Part shown: piece after piece, positions 1-7,063 of the stretch
Numbering within the stretch: position 1 is the stretch's first letter
Layout: every line of letters starts with the position of its first letter
Assembly (NCBI GenBank): GCA_019310195.1
Contig: JAFDET010000062.1
Span: 1 to 13,488 of the forward strand
Length of the DNA stretch: 13,488 nucleotides
DNA from: Deltaproteobacteria bacterium
GTDB taxonomy: Bacteria; Myxococcota_A; UBA9160; JAFDET01
Reading direction: 5' to 3'
Made by a program: the position numbers and the translations under genes
Notes under the pieces: generated by a model
The model's database searches: none
What the model was told of the DNA's origin: nothing
The model's input: only the letters and a program-made list of their open reading frames with translations

Positions 1-1239
1 CCCGCTCTCCGGCACGAACAGGAACGCGAAGGCTCCCAGGCTCATGGCCAGCGACATGCCGCTCACCATGCTCGCCACCTCGAGACCGGCGCCGGCACCC
101 GCGCTCACCAGCACCAGGCCCACGCTCCAACCCAGGCTCTGGAGCAGGATCATGAAGCCCATGGCGGTGCTGCGGTGGGAGGTCGGAAACACCTCCGAGG
201 ACAGCGCCCGCATCACCACGTCCCCCGCGGTTCCGAAGAACGTGAGCGCGATCCACGCCAGCACCAGCGTATGGCTCGCACCGTGATAGATGGCGTACGC
301 GGCCGCGGGATAGAGGAGGAAGGCGACGAATCCCACGCGCCGACGGCCGATGCGGTCCGAGAGGCGGCCCGCCACCACGTTGCCCAGGATGCCCAGGAAG
401 CCCCCGCCGATCACCATGGCGGAGAACTGCCACGGCGCCCAGCCGTGCACGGTCTGCACGTAGGGCGACAGGTACTGGAAGACGCCGATCGTCCCCACGG
501 CGCCCAGGAATCCGGCCGTGCCCATCGCCGCGGCCCGCGTCGGGTGCGTGCGCGCCAGCTTCACGATGGGAGTCAGCCAGCCCGCCGACGCCTCTCCCTC
601 CTCGCTCTGCCGACGAAAGCGCGCCGTCTCCTCCAGGCGGCGGCGGAAGAGCGGCAGCAGCAGGAGCGGCCCCACCCCCATTGCGTAGAGGGCACGCCAG
701 CCGAAGGGAAGCGCGTCCACGGCGGCGAACAGCCCGGTGCCGATCCCGTACCCGAAGGCGGAGACCGCCACCAGCATGCCGAGGCCCCAGCCCCGGTGCG
801 CGGCCGGGAACTCCTCCACCAGGATCACCACACCGAGCACCGACGCGGTGAAGAGGAACGCGCGGGCCGCAACCTGCACCAGCACGTACTGCACGGGCGT
901 GAGAACGAACGCGGTCGCCAGCGTGAGCACGCTCATACCCACCAACGCCAGCAGGAACATGCGCCGGCGCCCGACGCGGTCCGCGAACGGAACCAACAGA
1001 AAGGTGAGCAGACCCCCCAGCCGGACCGCGCCCGTGTAGTAGCCGATGTCCTCGACGGCCATGCCCAGGTCGTCGGCGATGTGCTTGATCGCCGAGTTGA
1101 TGATCGAGAGGTCGTACTGCTCGAACAGCAGCCCCAGGGCGATCAGCCCCAGCAGGGACACGTGCGAGCGCTCCAGGCCCTGAGGGACGCGGCCCAGGAA
1201 GGGAGGCATCCACCACGGGTTGCGGACCCGCGGGGTCAC
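1..1239 (-). CDS. MFS transporter, 3' end cut by window edge
   Basis: Reading the minus strand from a GTG at 1239 gives 413 uninterrupted codons to the window edge, with no stop. The protein is hydrophobic, with about 12 predicted membrane helices. It has the MFS loop 2-3 signature (FADRVGRRR, residues 85-93), its second-half copy in loop 8-9 (GRLSDRIGRRR, 291-301) and a sugar-porter-like SSEVFPTSHRST stretch near 347-358. The last helix ends at FVPESG, so only a short cytoplasmic tail is probably missing. The GTG lies one base after the stop of the GH65 gene, so translation is likely coupled; an ATG at 1209 is an alternative, but the residues before it (FLGRVP follows at 14-19) look like a normal N-terminus. 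The substrate cannot be read from the sequence. Position suggests uptake of the disaccharide used by the GH65 enzyme, which is inference only. Confidence 0.9.
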   Translation of the reverse strand, partial: MTPRVRNPWWMPPFLGRVPQGLERSHVSLLGLIALGLLFEQYDLSIINSAIKHIADDLGMAVEDIGYYTGAVRLGGLLTFLLVPFADRVGRRRMFLLALVGMSVLTLATAFVLTPVQYVLVQVAARAFLFTASVLGVVILVEEFPAAHRGWGLGMLVAVSAFGYGIGTGLFAAVDALPFGWRALYAMGVGPLLLLPLFRRRLEETARFRRQSEEGEASAGWLTPIVKLARTHPTRAAAMGTAGFLGAVGTIGVFQYLSPYVQTVHGWAPWQFSAMVIGGGFLGILGNVVAGRLSDRIGRRRVGFVAFLLYPAAAYAIYHGASHTLVLAWIALTFFGTAGDVVMRALSSEVFPTSHRSTAMGFMILLQSLGWSVGLVLVSAGAGAGLEVASMVSGMSLAMSLGAFAFLFVPESG

Positions 1240-1240
1240 C

Positions 1241-3640
1241 TCAGGCGGCGGCGCGGCGGCGCGTGATGGGCAGGGACGCGGGCGTTCCGGCCACCAGCTC
1301 GACCTTCTCTCCCTCGTGGCGGAAGGCGAGCGTCTCGCCTTCCAGCAGGCTGTAGGTCGCCTGCTCCTGGCTCAGCTCCACCGCCAGCAGGCAGCCGCGC
1401 AGCGTAAGCCGGAAAGACACGCTCTCGATGTCACCCGGCACCCGCGGCGCGAAGCTGAAGCTGCCGTCGTAGTCGCGGAAGCCCGACAGCCCGTGCACCA
1501 CGGCCATCCAGGTGCCGCCCATGGAGGCGATGTGGCAGCCGTCGTTCACGTTGCCACCGATATCGGCGTAGTCCATCAGGGCCGCGTAGCTCAGGTACTG
1601 ACGGGCCTTCGCGTCGAGGCCCACCTCTCGAGCCATGATGCTCTGGATGCAGACCGAGAGCGATGAGTCGCCGGTGGTCAGCGGATCGTAGTAGTCGAAG
1701 TTCCGTCGCTTCTCTTCCAGGGAGAACTCGTCGCCCAGCAGGAACATCGCCAGCACCACGTCGGCCTGCTTGATCACGCGATGCCGATAGATCTCCAGCG
1801 GGTGGTAGTGGAGCAGCAGCGGGTACTTCTCGGGAGGCGTATTCTCGAAGTCCCACGGCTTGCGGAACGGGAAGTGATCGTCCTGGATGTGGATCCCCGC
1901 ATCCTCGTCGTAGGGCAGGAACATGCGGTCCGCCGCCCTCCGCCACTCGTCGACCTCCGACTCCACGAGCCCCGTCCGGTGGATCAGGGACTCGTAGCGC
2001 TCGTGCTCGTCGGTCCGCATGCGCTCCACGACCTGCGCCGCGAACCACAGATTCTCGCGGGCCATCAGGTTGGTGAAGGTGTTGTTGTTCACGACCGTGT
2101 TGTACTCGTCCGGCCCGGTCACCCCGACGATGCAGAAGCGCCCGTCCCTCTGCTCACTGAAGAAGCCCAGGTCGCGCCACAGCCGCGCGGTCTCCACCAG
2201 GACCTCGGCGCCGGACTCGTAGAGGAAGGCTTCGTCGCCCGTGGCCTCCACGTACTTGCGCAGGGCGTACACGATGTCGGCGTTGATGTGGTATTGCGCC
2301 GTGCCGGCGGCGTAGTACGCCGACGCCTCCTCGCCATTGATGGTGCGCCAGGCGAAGAGCGCCCCTTTCTGGTTCAGCTCGCGGGCCCGCTCCCGGGCGT
2401 GCTCCAGGAGGCCGAAGCGGTGCTGAAGCAGGTTCTTGGCGATCCGGGGCTCGGTGTAGATCAGGAAGGGCAGGACGTAGATCTCGGTGTCCCAGAAGTA
2501 GTGGCCCTCGTAGCCCATGCCGGTGAGGCCCTTGGCGGGAACGCCGACGCCCTCGGCCCGGGCCGTGGCCTGGAGGATGTGAAAAAGGTTCACGCGCAGG
2601 ACCTGTTGCGACTGCTCCCAGGAGCCCAATACCTCGCTCGAGATGTCCGCATCGGGCTTGCCGCGCACTTGGATGTCGCTTCGCTCCCAGAAAGCCTGGA
2701 CGAAGCGGCGCTGGCCCTCGCACAACGCCTCGAAGCCGCCCGTCATGGCCCGGTCGAGGGTCCGCTCCGTGCGCTCGCAGAGCTCGTCGGCGGGCGAGGT
2801 GCGAGAGCTGTGGTAGCTCATGAACTTGGTGACGCGGACCGACTCCCCGGCCCGCACATCGACGGAGATGATCACTCGGGAGTGGTCCTCCCGCTCTCGC
2901 GTCTCGGTCCGCGCCTGGCGCTCGCTGCTGATGACGTGGTCCACGGCGCAGCCCAGGGTCATGCCGCTGCGCTCGGTCTCGTAGCCCATCACCAGCCGCG
3001 GCCCGCGTGAACGCTGGAGCCGGCAGTGCATGACCCGCCCGTCGAAGGCGCGCGCCACGCGCGGGTCCGCGCTTTCGGGAAGCGAGTCGTGGGGCTCGTA
3101 GACGAGCTCGGAGGAGATCACCACGGGCACGTCGGCGTTCAGGACCGTGACCTCGTACTCCAGCGCGGCCAGGTGGCGATGTTCCAGGGACACCAGCCGC
3201 CGAGATTTGATCGAGACCAGCTTTCCGGAGGCCAGCTCCCAGAGGATTTCCCGGTGCAGGATGCCGGTTCGCATGTCGAGCACACGCTCGTACCCCTTCA
3301 GGTTGGCGTGTCGCAGCGAGAAGGGTTCGTCGTCCACGTACAGGCGCATGCGCTTGGCGTCGGGCGCATTGACCAGGGTCTGACCCGTCTTGGCGAAGCC
3401 GTAGGCCTCTTCGGCGTGGGCGATGGGCCAGGTCTCGTGGAAGCCGCTGATCAACGTGGCGTTCTGGAAGGCCGGCTCGCCCTCCTCGTGGGCGCCGCGG
3501 ATTCCCAGGTAGCCGTTCGACGTGCTGAAGAGCGTCTCGAACTGGGCCATGCGCCGCGGATAGAACTCCCGTTCGACGAGCCTCCACTCGTCGGGGGGAT
3601 AGACGTGGCGCGGCGGAAGTTCGAGCTGGCGCTGAAGCAT
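1241..3640 (-). CDS. GH65 disaccharide phosphorylase (trehalose/kojibiose type)
   Basis: 799 residues, normal for glycoside hydrolase family 65 phosphorylases, which split an alpha-glucobiose with inorganic phosphate into glucose and beta-glucose-1-phosphate in the cytoplasm. Domain order fits the family: N-terminal beta-sandwich (about 15-270), (alpha/alpha)6 catalytic domain (about 330-710) and a small C-terminal beta domain (about 715-775). Visible motifs are GMGYEGHYFWDTE (374-386), AGTAQYHINADI (445-456), GVTGPDEY with the putative catalytic acid Glu512, KQADVV (624-629), and the phosphate-site segments GDSSLS (657-662) and SMGGTW (706-711). The WRTINGEE and GTAQYHINADI segments resemble trehalose and kojibiose phosphorylases more than maltose phosphorylases; alpha,alpha-trehalose is my first guess, but substrate is not certain. 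The ATG has a GAGGA ribosome site 6 bases upstream that overlaps the stop of the mutase gene, so the genes are coupled. Confidence 0.93.
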   Translation of the reverse strand: MLQRQLELPPRHVYPPDEWRLVEREFYPRRMAQFETLFSTSNGYLGIRGAHEEGEPAFQNATLISGFHETWPIAHAEEAYGFAKTGQTLVNAPDAKRMRLYVDDEPFSLRHANLKGYERVLDMRTGILHREILWELASGKLVSIKSRRLVSLEHRHLAALEYEVTVLNADVPVVISSELVYEPHDSLPESADPRVARAFDGRVMHCRLQRSRGPRLVMGYETERSGMTLGCAVDHVISSERQARTETREREDHSRVIISVDVRAGESVRVTKFMSYHSSRTSPADELCERTERTLDRAMTGGFEALCEGQRRFVQAFWERSDIQVRGKPDADISSEVLGSWEQSQQVLRVNLFHILQATARAEGVGVPAKGLTGMGYEGHYFWDTEIYVLPFLIYTEPRIAKNLLQHRFGLLEHARERARELNQKGALFAWRTINGEEASAYYAAGTAQYHINADIVYALRKYVEATGDEAFLYESGAEVLVETARLWRDLGFFSEQRDGRFCIVGVTGPDEYNTVVNNNTFTNLMARENLWFAAQVVERMRTDEHERYESLIHRTGLVESEVDEWRRAADRMFLPYDEDAGIHIQDDHFPFRKPWDFENTPPEKYPLLLHYHPLEIYRHRVIKQADVVLAMFLLGDEFSLEEKRRNFDYYDPLTTGDSSLSVCIQSIMAREVGLDAKARQYLSYAALMDYADIGGNVNDGCHIASMGGTWMAVVHGLSGFRDYDGSFSFAPRVPGDIESVSFRLTLRGCLLAVELSQEQATYSLLEGETLAFRHEGEKVELVAGTPASLPITRRRAAA

Positions 3641-3646
3641 GGCCGG

Positions 3647-3651
3647 TCCTC
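3647..3651 (-). promoter_or_regulatory. Ribosome binding site of the GH65 gene
   Basis: GAGGA on the minus strand, 6 bases before the ATG at 3640. Its first bases overlap the TGA stop of the upstream mutase gene (3652-3650), so the ribosome finishing the mutase sits on the start region of the phosphorylase. This supports the chosen start and translational coupling. Confidence 0.7.
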
Positions 3652-4396
3652 AGAAGGGGATTTCTGCGAGATCGGTCACGACCACGTCGGCGCCCTCCCG
3701 GCGCAGGCGCTCGGGCTCATCGTGGCGCGCGATGCCGACCACCAGTCCGAACGCGCCGCTGCGACCGGCCTGCACCCCGGAGATGGCATCCTCCACCACC
3801 ACGGCCCGGGCCGGCTCGACGCCCAGCTCGCGCGCCGCCTCCAGGAAGGTATCCGGAGCGGGCTTGCCGGGCAGGTCCCGCTCGGCCGCCACCACCCCAT
3901 CCACGCGCACGTCGAAGAGCTTCTCCAGACCTGCCGCGCGCAGGATCGTGGAGCAGTTGGCGCTGGACGAGACCACGGCCGTCTTCACGCCGGCGTTGCG
4001 CAGGTCCCGAACCAGCGCCACGGAGGCCTCGTAGACGTCGATGGGCTGGGTGGTGAGGGCCTCGTTGACCAGGACGTTCTTGCGGTTTCCGACCCCGCAC
4101 ACGGTCTCGCGATCCGGCGCGTCGTCGGAGTCCCCTTCGGGCAGCTCGATCCCTCGCGAGAGCAGGAAGTCGCGGACGCCGTCGTAGCGCCGCTTGCCGT
4201 CGACGTGGGCCAGGTAGTCGGACTTGCCGAACGGCACGAAGGACTCGCCGCCGGCCTCGGAGCGCGCGCGCAGGAACTCGTCGAAGGTCCGCTGCCAGCA
4301 GGCGAAATGGATGCTGGCGGTATCCGTCAGCACCCCGTCGAGGTCGAAGAGAACCGCCTCGAACTCCGTCCACTCAACGTCGGCTCCTTCGGACAC
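3650..4396 (-). CDS. pgmB: Beta-phosphoglucomutase-like HAD hydrolase
   Basis: 248 residues of the haloacid dehalogenase superfamily. Motif I is FDLDGVLTDT with nucleophile Asp18 and general acid/base Asp20; motif II is SSS (143-145); motif III is Lys178 in GKPAPD; motif IV is VEDAISGV (201-208) with acidic Glu202 and Asp203. The cap carries HVDGKRRYDGVRDFL (64-78), a stretch typical of beta-phosphoglucomutases paired with GH65 phosphorylases, such as the mycobacterial type. The expected role is conversion of beta-glucose-1-phosphate, the GH65 product, to glucose-6-phosphate. It is the first gene of a minus-strand unit, 9 bases ahead of the GH65 gene. The start is a GTG with no strong ribosome site in front; no other good start lies nearby before motif I. 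A simple sugar phosphatase is the alternative, but the neighbour makes mutase much more likely. Confidence 0.9.
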   Translation of the reverse strand: MSEGADVEWTEFEAVLFDLDGVLTDTASIHFACWQRTFDEFLRARSEAGGESFVPFGKSDYLAHVDGKRRYDGVRDFLLSRGIELPEGDSDDAPDRETVCGVGNRKNVLVNEALTTQPIDVYEASVALVRDLRNAGVKTAVVSSSANCSTILRAAGLEKLFDVRVDGVVAAERDLPGKPAPDTFLEAARELGVEPARAVVVEDAISGVQAGRSGAFGLVVGIARHDEPERLRREGADVVVTDLAEIPF

Positions 4397-4506
4397 GCGC
4401 CGAGGCTACCAGACACGCCGCCGCACTCCCACACCTGGCTAGAGCGGCGCACGCCCCGGCTTCGTGGGATAGACTGCGCCCAGCCGTCCCCAGGAGGTGC
4501 CGACCC
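4397..4506. promoter_or_regulatory. Divergent promoter region between pgmB and the ATP-type pfk
   Basis: A 110-bp non-coding stretch between two divergent starts, so promoters for both directions should lie here. I cannot point to a good sigma70 pair on either strand. The nearest is GATAGACT around 4468-4475 upstream of the plus-strand gene, without a matching -35. No clear operator palindrome is visible. The role is inferred from gene orientation only. Confidence 0.45.
4492..4497 (+). promoter_or_regulatory. Strong Shine-Dalgarno of the plus-strand phosphofructokinase
   Basis: AGGAGG, 9 bases before the ATG at 4507. It fixes this start although the first roughly 60 residues lie before the conserved kinase core. 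Confidence 0.8.
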
Positions 4507-5784
4507 ATGACCACCGAGCTCCGCGCATCCTCGCTGGGCGAGCCTCACTTCGAATCGCCGCTGCGGGTCAAGGGCCGCACCTTCATAGGCGACGACGCCC
4601 GAATCCTCTTCGAGGACGAAGCCGGAGGCGAGAGCTTCCGGTTCGAACGCGCCGGCCCCCGGGAGCGGATCTTCTTCGAGCCCGCCGAGACGACCGCCGC
4701 TTTCGTAACCTGCGGCGGCCTTTCTCCCGGCCTGAACAACGTGATCCGCTCGGCCACGCTCGAGCTGTTCCACAACTACGGGGTGCGCAGCGTCCTGGGG
4801 ATCCGCAACGGCTATGCCGGGCTGAGCCCGGCCAACGGCCTGGAGCCCGTGGCGTTGACGCCCGACTACGTGCACACGATCCACCAGCTGGGAGGAACCG
4901 TACTCGGCAGCTCCCGCGGACCGCAGGAGCCGGCCACGGTCGTCAACTTCCTCGAGGCTCGGGGCATCGACATCCTGTTTTGCATCGGCGGCGACGGCAC
5001 GCAGCGCGGTGCTCACGCGATCCAGCAGGAGATCGAGAAGCGGGGCCTGGCCAAGTCCGTCGTGGGCATTCCCAAGACCATCGACAACGACGTGCCCTTC
5101 GTGTGGCTGAGCTTCGGCCACGCCACGGCCCTGGAGGTGGCGGGCGAGGTGCTGCGCGGGGCCCACGTCGAAGCCCACGGGGCGCCCAAGGGCATCTCCG
5201 TCGTGAAGCTCATGGGTCGCGATGCGGGCTTCATCGCCGCGGGAGCGGCGGTCGTCAGCCAGGATGCCAACTTCGTGCTGGTCCCCGAGGTGCCCTTCCC
5301 GCTCGAGGGAGAGGACGGATTCCTGGCGGCGCTGGAGCGGCGCATGCATGCGCGGGACCACGCCCTGGTGGTGGTGGCGGAGGGCGCAGGCCAACACCTG
5401 TTCGAGCGGGACGACGTGGAGCGCGACGCTTCGGGCAACGTCCGCTACGACGACATCGGGCTCTACCTGCGCGACCGCATCCGCAGCCACTTCCGCGAGC
5501 GCGACATCGCCATCAACCTGAAGTACATCGATCCCAGCTACGCGATCCGCAGCGTTCCCGCCTGCGGCTGGGACCGGGTGCTCGCGGACCGGATGGCCCG
5601 CAACGCCGTGCACGCCGGCATGGCGGGCCGCAGCGACGTGATGATCGGCTTCTGGAACCACAAGATGATCCACGTGCCGATCTCGACGGCCGTGGAACGC
5701 ACCAAGCGCCTGTCCCTGAGCAGCGACATCTGGAACGCCGTGCTGGCCACGACGGGCCAGCCCGACTGGCGCCCCGCCGCCTGA
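4507..5784 (+). CDS. 6-phosphofructokinase, ATP-type, plant/trypanosome-like subgroup
   Basis: 425 residues of the PfkA family, which phosphorylates fructose-6-phosphate to fructose-1,6-bisphosphate. The core begins at about residue 64 with FVTCGGLSPGLNNVIR. The donor site reads GGDGT (161-165): glycine at position 164, equivalent to Gly104 of E. coli PfkA, is the residue that goes with ATP use. The next motif is PKTIDND (189-195) with Lys190, where classical bacterial ATP enzymes have Gly. This Gly plus Lys combination is known in plant and trypanosomatid ATP-dependent enzymes, and AGPRERIFFEPAE ahead of the core and KYIDPSYAIRSVP (339-351) also match that subgroup. MGRDAG (236-241) is the fructose-phosphate site. 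The N-terminal extension of about 62 residues is typical of this subgroup. It is divergent from the phosphorylase unit and convergent with a second phosphofructokinase 19 bases downstream. Donor use is predicted from residues, not measured. Confidence 0.93.
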   Translation: MTTELRASSLGEPHFESPLRVKGRTFIGDDARILFEDEAGGESFRFERAGPRERIFFEPAETTAAFVTCGGLSPGLNNVIRSATLELFHNYGVRSVLGIRNGYAGLSPANGLEPVALTPDYVHTIHQLGGTVLGSSRGPQEPATVVNFLEARGIDILFCIGGDGTQRGAHAIQQEIEKRGLAKSVVGIPKTIDNDVPFVWLSFGHATALEVAGEVLRGAHVEAHGAPKGISVVKLMGRDAGFIAAGAAVVSQDANFVLVPEVPFPLEGEDGFLAALERRMHARDHALVVVAEGAGQHLFERDDVERDASGNVRYDDIGLYLRDRIRSHFRERDIAINLKYIDPSYAIRSVPACGWDRVLADRMARNAVHAGMAGRSDVMIGFWNHKMIHVPISTAVERTKRLSLSSDIWNAVLATTGQPDWRPAA

Positions 5785-5807
5785 GCCGACCCGCGGATCG
5801 AGCTCAG
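5781..5807. terminator. Weak inverted repeat spanning both phosphofructokinase stops
   Basis: CTGAGC (5781-5786) and GCTCAG (5802-5807) can pair over a 15-base GC-rich spacer that contains CCGCGG. Each arm holds one of the two convergent stop codons. With a 6-bp stem and no T run, this is at best a weak bidirectional terminator and may be chance. Confidence 0.25.
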
Positions 5808-7036
5808 AGAACCTGATAGCGGTCGCGGGCCGCCTCGGGCGAGAGCTTGGCGACCGCCGCAATGGCGGCCAGAATCTCCGGATCCGCCAGGTCCTCGGGC
5901 TCGATGCGCTCCTGGAGCTCCCTGGCGTTGCGGTAGTGATCCGTGCTGGTGTCCACGTAGCGCACGCGGGTCTTGCCGGTCTCCGGGTCCATCAGCTCGT
6001 CGAAGGGGATCGGCTCGATGCGATGGTCCCGGCGCGTGATCAGCACGCTCGAGGTGCCCGCCAGCAGTGTCTCCACCGCACCGACACCCAGGTCCAGGGT
6101 GTAGTCGCGATCGAACCCGGTGGGCGAACCGCAACGCAGCTCGTAGCCCACGTCCTTCTCCCCCATGGCCACCTTGACGCCTCGATCTCCCAGCACCCGC
6201 GTCAGCGCGTTGCGCAGCGTGCGGCCGAAGGGGATGTCGCCCAGGCGGAGGTGGCCGTGCTCGTCGCGCTTCACGTCGTCGAGCGCAGCCAGCGAGTCCT
6301 CGGGCATGCGCTCCATCAGGCCTTCCGCGACCACCGCGACCCCGTCCGACCGCCCTTGGACCAGGCGCTTGATGATGGAGCCCTCGATCAGGCGCACCAC
6401 CTGATCGAAGTAGATCGGCCCTTCGGGAAACTCCTCGGGGATCAGCACGAGCGGCGCGCCCGCCGCCTTGCCGGCGCCCAGCGCCAGGTGCCCCGACTGC
6501 CGACCCATCATGATGATCAGGAACCAGCGATTGGTGGTCCGGCAGTCCTCCATGATGCGCTCGACGACCGATGCGCCCAGGTGCCGAGCCGTATCGAACC
6601 CGAAGGTGGGAACGCCTTCGGGCAGGGGCAGGTCGTTGTCGATGGTCTTGGGGACGTGGGCGACCTTGATGGCGCCGCCGGCGGCCTCGGCGACGCTTCG
6701 CGCCGAGAAGGCCGTGTCGTCTCCTCCCACGGTAATCAGGTGGTCGATCCCGAGCTTCTGGAGCGACGCGACACAGGCCTCCAGATCACCGGGCTTCTTC
6801 GTGGGATTGGCGCGCGACGTGTGCACCACGGATCCGCCGACGAGATGGATCAGGCGATTGTGCTCCGCCTCCAGCTCGATCACGTGGCTGGTGTCACCCT
6901 CCATGATCCACTTGAACCCATCGAGAATGCCGATCATCCGTGCGCCGTGACGCGACGCCGCCACCGTGGCCGCACCGATGACGCCGTTGAGACCGGGCGC
7001 AGGACCGCCCCCACACAGGATCCCGAACCTCGCCAT
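5804..7036 (-). CDS. pfp: Pyrophosphate-type phosphofructokinase
   Basis: 410 residues of the PfkA superfamily, starting almost directly in the core: MARFGILCGGGPAPGLNGVI. The donor site reads GGDDT (104-108). The second Asp (107), at the position of Gly104 in E. coli PfkA, together with Lys130 in PKTIDND (129-135), is the established signature of pyrophosphate-dependent enzymes. MMGRQSG (176-182) is the sugar-phosphate motif. The reaction would be fructose-6-phosphate plus PPi to fructose-1,6-bisphosphate plus phosphate, reversible and not costing ATP. The ATG is preceded by GAGGAGGAG at 7052-7044. It lies 27 bases downstream of a ParA-like ATPase gene on the same strand, so the two are probably cotranscribed, and it converges on the ATP-type paralogue. 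The two paralogues have different N-termini and different Asp/Gly donor residues, so this is not a recent duplication. Confidence 0.93.
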   Translation of the reverse strand: MARFGILCGGGPAPGLNGVIGAATVAASRHGARMIGILDGFKWIMEGDTSHVIELEAEHNRLIHLVGGSVVHTSRANPTKKPGDLEACVASLQKLGIDHLITVGGDDTAFSARSVAEAAGGAIKVAHVPKTIDNDLPLPEGVPTFGFDTARHLGASVVERIMEDCRTTNRWFLIIMMGRQSGHLALGAGKAAGAPLVLIPEEFPEGPIYFDQVVRLIEGSIIKRLVQGRSDGVAVVAEGLMERMPEDSLAALDDVKRDEHGHLRLGDIPFGRTLRNALTRVLGDRGVKVAMGEKDVGYELRCGSPTGFDRDYTLDLGVGAVETLLAGTSSVLITRRDHRIEPIPFDELMDPETGKTRVRYVDTSTDHYRNARELQERIEPEDLADPEILAAIAAVAKLSPEAARDRYQVL

Positions 7037-7043
7037 CGCCTCG

Positions 7044-7052
7044 CTCCTCCTC
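7044..7052 (-). promoter_or_regulatory. Shine-Dalgarno of the pyrophosphate-type phosphofructokinase
   Basis: GAGGAGGAG on the minus strand, with its AGGAGG core ending 9 bases before the ATG at 7036. It lies in the 27-bp gap behind the ParA-like gene and confirms the start. Confidence 0.75.
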
Positions 7053-7063
7053 GAGTTCCGACC

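Noticed and set aside
4462..4475. Possible -10 box (GATAGACT) upstream of the plus-strand phosphofructokinase.
   Set aside because: The match is partial and no -35 element lies at proper spacing, so I did not list it as a promoter on its own.
1781..4510. Two long plus-strand open frames (409 and 494 codons) antisense to the GH65 and pgmB genes.
   Set aside because: The opposite strand has complete, motif-supported proteins; the antisense translations show no domain pattern and lack ribosome sites.
4327..5862. A 511-codon minus-strand open frame over the ATP-type phosphofructokinase.
   Set aside because: It is the mirror of a strongly supported gene with an AGGAGG site, and its translation is Asp/Val/His/Arg-rich without recognisable motifs.
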